Below, piece after piece: positions 62,458-64,000 of a DNA stretch of 64,000 bases. The DNA is from Verrucomicrobiota bacterium (lineage in GTDB: Bacteria; Verrucomicrobiota; Verrucomicrobiia; Verrucomicrobiales; Verrucomicrobiaceae): contig JANYCZ010000061.1 of NCBI GenBank assembly GCA_025360015.1, forward strand, positions 1 to 64,000. The letters run 5' to 3'. The stretch's first letter is position 1. Each line of letters starts with the position of its first letter. A model generated the notes under the pieces. It did no database searches, was not told the DNA's origin, and saw nothing but the letters and a program-made list of their open reading frames with translations. The position numbers and the translations under genes were made by a program.

Positions 62458-63453
62458 TCACCCATCAGCCCGTTCCGCACTCACCATATACGTCTTCCCA
62501 TCCGTCACCACCTTCACCGTCCCGTTCAGGCCCGTCACATACGTCCGCGTGCCCAGCGCCTGCAGATCCTTCGTACTGCGGATGCCTTTGGCGTAACGCG
62601 GAAACACACTGGCGATGGACACCTCCGGCCGTGTCGCTTCGCCAAACGCTTTCGGGATCGGGTGGATGCCGTGCCCAGGCGCTACCAGGATGTGGCATTT
62701 GAGCTTCACCTTGTCCACAAAGGGCATCAGGCTCGCCTCGATGTCCTCCGTCTGGATGTCACCCGGCAGCAGAAAGACGATCTCGCCAAACTGGATGCGC
62801 AGCGCCAGCGAGTTCGCATTCACCAGAAAGTGGCTTGGCGTGTCATTCTTCGGCCGCGTGGTGATGTGCGGGTCTTGGAAATAACTCTTCGGCGGCGCGA
62901 TCACCTCGATCTTCAAGTCCGGGTCCAGCTTCAGCGTATCGCCTGCCGTGGCGCACAGGTACTCGCCGCGTGCGCGGAACTCCTCCCGCACCCGCGAGTA
63001 GTCACCCAGCTCCCCCTTGTTCGTGCCCAGGTAGTCTGCCTCCGCATCGCTCTGAAACGTGTAGCCGCAGTCGATCAGCAGCTTGATCTTGAAGTTATCC
63101 TTCAGCCACAGCAGCCCGCCGAAGTGATCGTAATGCGCGTGGCTCATGAACACTCCGTCGATGCTGCTTACACCCTCATTCTTCAGCAGCGGCGCGATGA
63201 GGTCCCGCCCTGCATTGAAGTTCGCCAGCCACCCGTCCGACGACAGCTTCTCCGGATGCGCCGTCCCCGTGTCATACAGCCACGTCTTGCCTGAGGGCGT
63301 CCGCATCACCACCGCCAGTCCCGCCCCACGCTGGATGTCTTTGATTTCGAGCACGGTGAAGCTGAAGGTGCGCTCAGCCACCGCTGGGTTGGTGAAGCAG
63401 GCAGCGCTGAGCACGACGAAGAGCAGCAGCCAGGATAGAGTGCGTCGAAGCAT
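62458..63453 (-). CDS. Exported metallo-beta-lactamase-fold hydrolase (ComEC-like)
   Basis: A 331-residue protein with signal peptide MLRRTLSWLLLFVVLSAACF and the MBL metal site SHAHYDHFGG (His105, His107, Asp109, His110). Other blocks: TWLYDTGTAHPEK, LLIDCGYTF, VFLLPGDIQ and ILVAPGHG, as in the C-terminal nuclease-like MBL domain of ComEC/Rec2. It lacks the ComEC membrane part, so it is a stand-alone periplasmic hydrolase, possibly acting on DNA or a phosphoester. Confidence 0.82.
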   Translation of the reverse strand: MLRRTLSWLLLFVVLSAACFTNPAVAERTFSFTVLEIKDIQRGAGLAVVMRTPSGKTWLYDTGTAHPEKLSSDGWLANFNAGRDLIAPLLKNEGVSSIDGVFMSHAHYDHFGGLLWLKDNFKIKLLIDCGYTFQSDAEADYLGTNKGELGDYSRVREEFRARGEYLCATAGDTLKLDPDLKIEVIAPPKSYFQDPHITTRPKNDTPSHFLVNANSLALRIQFGEIVFLLPGDIQTEDIEASLMPFVDKVKLKCHILVAPGHGIHPIPKAFGEATRPEVSIASVFPRYAKGIRSTKDLQALGTRTYVTGLNGTVKVVTDGKTYMVSAERADG

Positions 63454-63686
63454 GAAGGCGAGTGAGTTTGAACGAGGAGATGCTGTGGGGCGGAGGGAAG
63501 AAGAAGGGAGACACCAGTACGTGCGAGACCAGAGAGATTGAGCAGCGGAGTTTCGGGCAGAGAGGGGTGATCATGGGGATTTCTCCCCCCCCACTTCTCA
63601 GATCCTCATTATACGATTGACGTACTCGTCAGAATTGTTTCTCATCCAGCAGTCAGGTCAATTCAACACGCCACGCCAAGCCCGCC

Positions 63687-64000
63687 ATGGAGATGCACCG
63701 ACCGCTTCACATCACCCTCATTGGCACCACCCTGATCTTCCTCGGGCTCTATGCCGGCCTTGCGATGATCCTGGAGGCCATGCAGCACCGCTACTTCCTG
63801 AACCTCGCCGTGTTGATGATTCCCAATGGCATCGGTCTTCTTCGCGGCAGGCCGCATTCGGTGTTTTGGGCGCGGGTTTCCATTGCATTGCTCGGCTTGT
63901 GCAGTGCAGGCATCGTGCTCCGCTTCCTCGCAGGCGCACACCATGCCTCTGCACCGGCCGTCTATGCTCAGTTCCTGGCAGCCTTCTTCCTTCTGATTCT
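63687..64000 (+). CDS. Integral membrane protein, 3' truncated
   Basis: ATG 63687 opens MEMHRPLHITLIGTTLIFLG and the frame stays open to the window end (104 codons). At least three membrane segments are visible (LIGTTLIFLGLYAGLAMIL, FLNLAVLMIPNGIGLL, VSIALLGLCSAGIVLRFLAG). No family recognised. The 230-bp gap before it is otherwise featureless. Confidence 0.65.
   Translation, partial: MEMHRPLHITLIGTTLIFLGLYAGLAMILEAMQHRYFLNLAVLMIPNGIGLLRGRPHSVFWARVSIALLGLCSAGIVLRFLAGAHHASAPAVYAQFLAAFFLLI

Overview
The window looks like chromosomal DNA of a Verrucomicrobiota bacterium, probably Verrucomicrobiaceae (Prosthecobacter/Verrucomicrobium-like). This is inferred from the high GC content, the many exported kinesin-light-chain-type TPR proteins, an exported protein with the SLA1-like segment common in this phylum, and recurring GC-rich intergenic repeats. 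No rRNA, tRNA, CRISPR array or replication origin was seen.

Left part (1-25 kb, mostly + strand). Eight exported TPR genes (<1-267, 1387, 5811, 10705, 12206, 18380, 19936, and 22591-24918 on -) form a paralog array; four share a conserved ~60-nt leader. Between them lie intact and decayed copies of a short gene family whose product starts with an RSLYFTPRTPWG-type motif (593, 7105, 9994, 11849, 15033, 17550). Four of these six stand directly upstream of a TPR gene. A three-gene ABC-3C conflict system (2802-5661) splits two TPR genes. An RsbQ-like hydrolase with a PAS/histidine kinase/receiver hybrid (7391-9753) and an RsbRD_N-type kinase (15621-16772) are also present.

Middle part (25-47 kb, mainly - strand). 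Five large genes (A 25958-26953, B 28550-30076, C 35940-37499, D 41722-43275, E 44668-46465) encode proteins with a common N-terminus (MSFLFA..., acidic run, MQRSGMVRAFSHLP), a Pro-rich linker and unrelated C-termini. One C-terminus has an HELYH zinc-protease motif and one a His/Cys pair like clan CD peptidases. Each gene is followed by a small gene, mostly with a Sec signal peptide. This is the layout of polymorphic toxins with cognate immunity genes. Both the RSLYFTPR family and genes A-E have the same 5' leader (ATACCA(C/T), then TTGCA, then GGACCCA, then ATG within about 60 nt), and A and B also contain an RSLYLTPR/RSRYLTPR motif, so the two families are probably one regulon and one export class. 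Several members are broken by a stop codon or frameshift, and fragments of toxin and immunity genes are scattered nearby. A TPR-SurA/PpiC fusion (30797-33364), a GIY-YIG protein and a second RsbRD-like kinase lie among them.

Right part (47-64 kb). A 13-repeat Sel1 membrane protein, exported hypothetical proteins, a reversed-order RES/Xre toxin-antitoxin pair, and an isolated phage head module on the - strand (scaffold-like, N4-gp56-type capsid, a hypothetical, GroES-like, adaptor-like) without portal, terminase or tail. It is followed by an outer-membrane protein gene. An exported metallo-beta-lactamase-fold protein and a truncated membrane protein close the window. Two full and one partial copy of a ~300-bp MITE-like element with TGGCACTCA-type terminal inverted repeats occur at 30.2, 51.9 and 62.1 kb.
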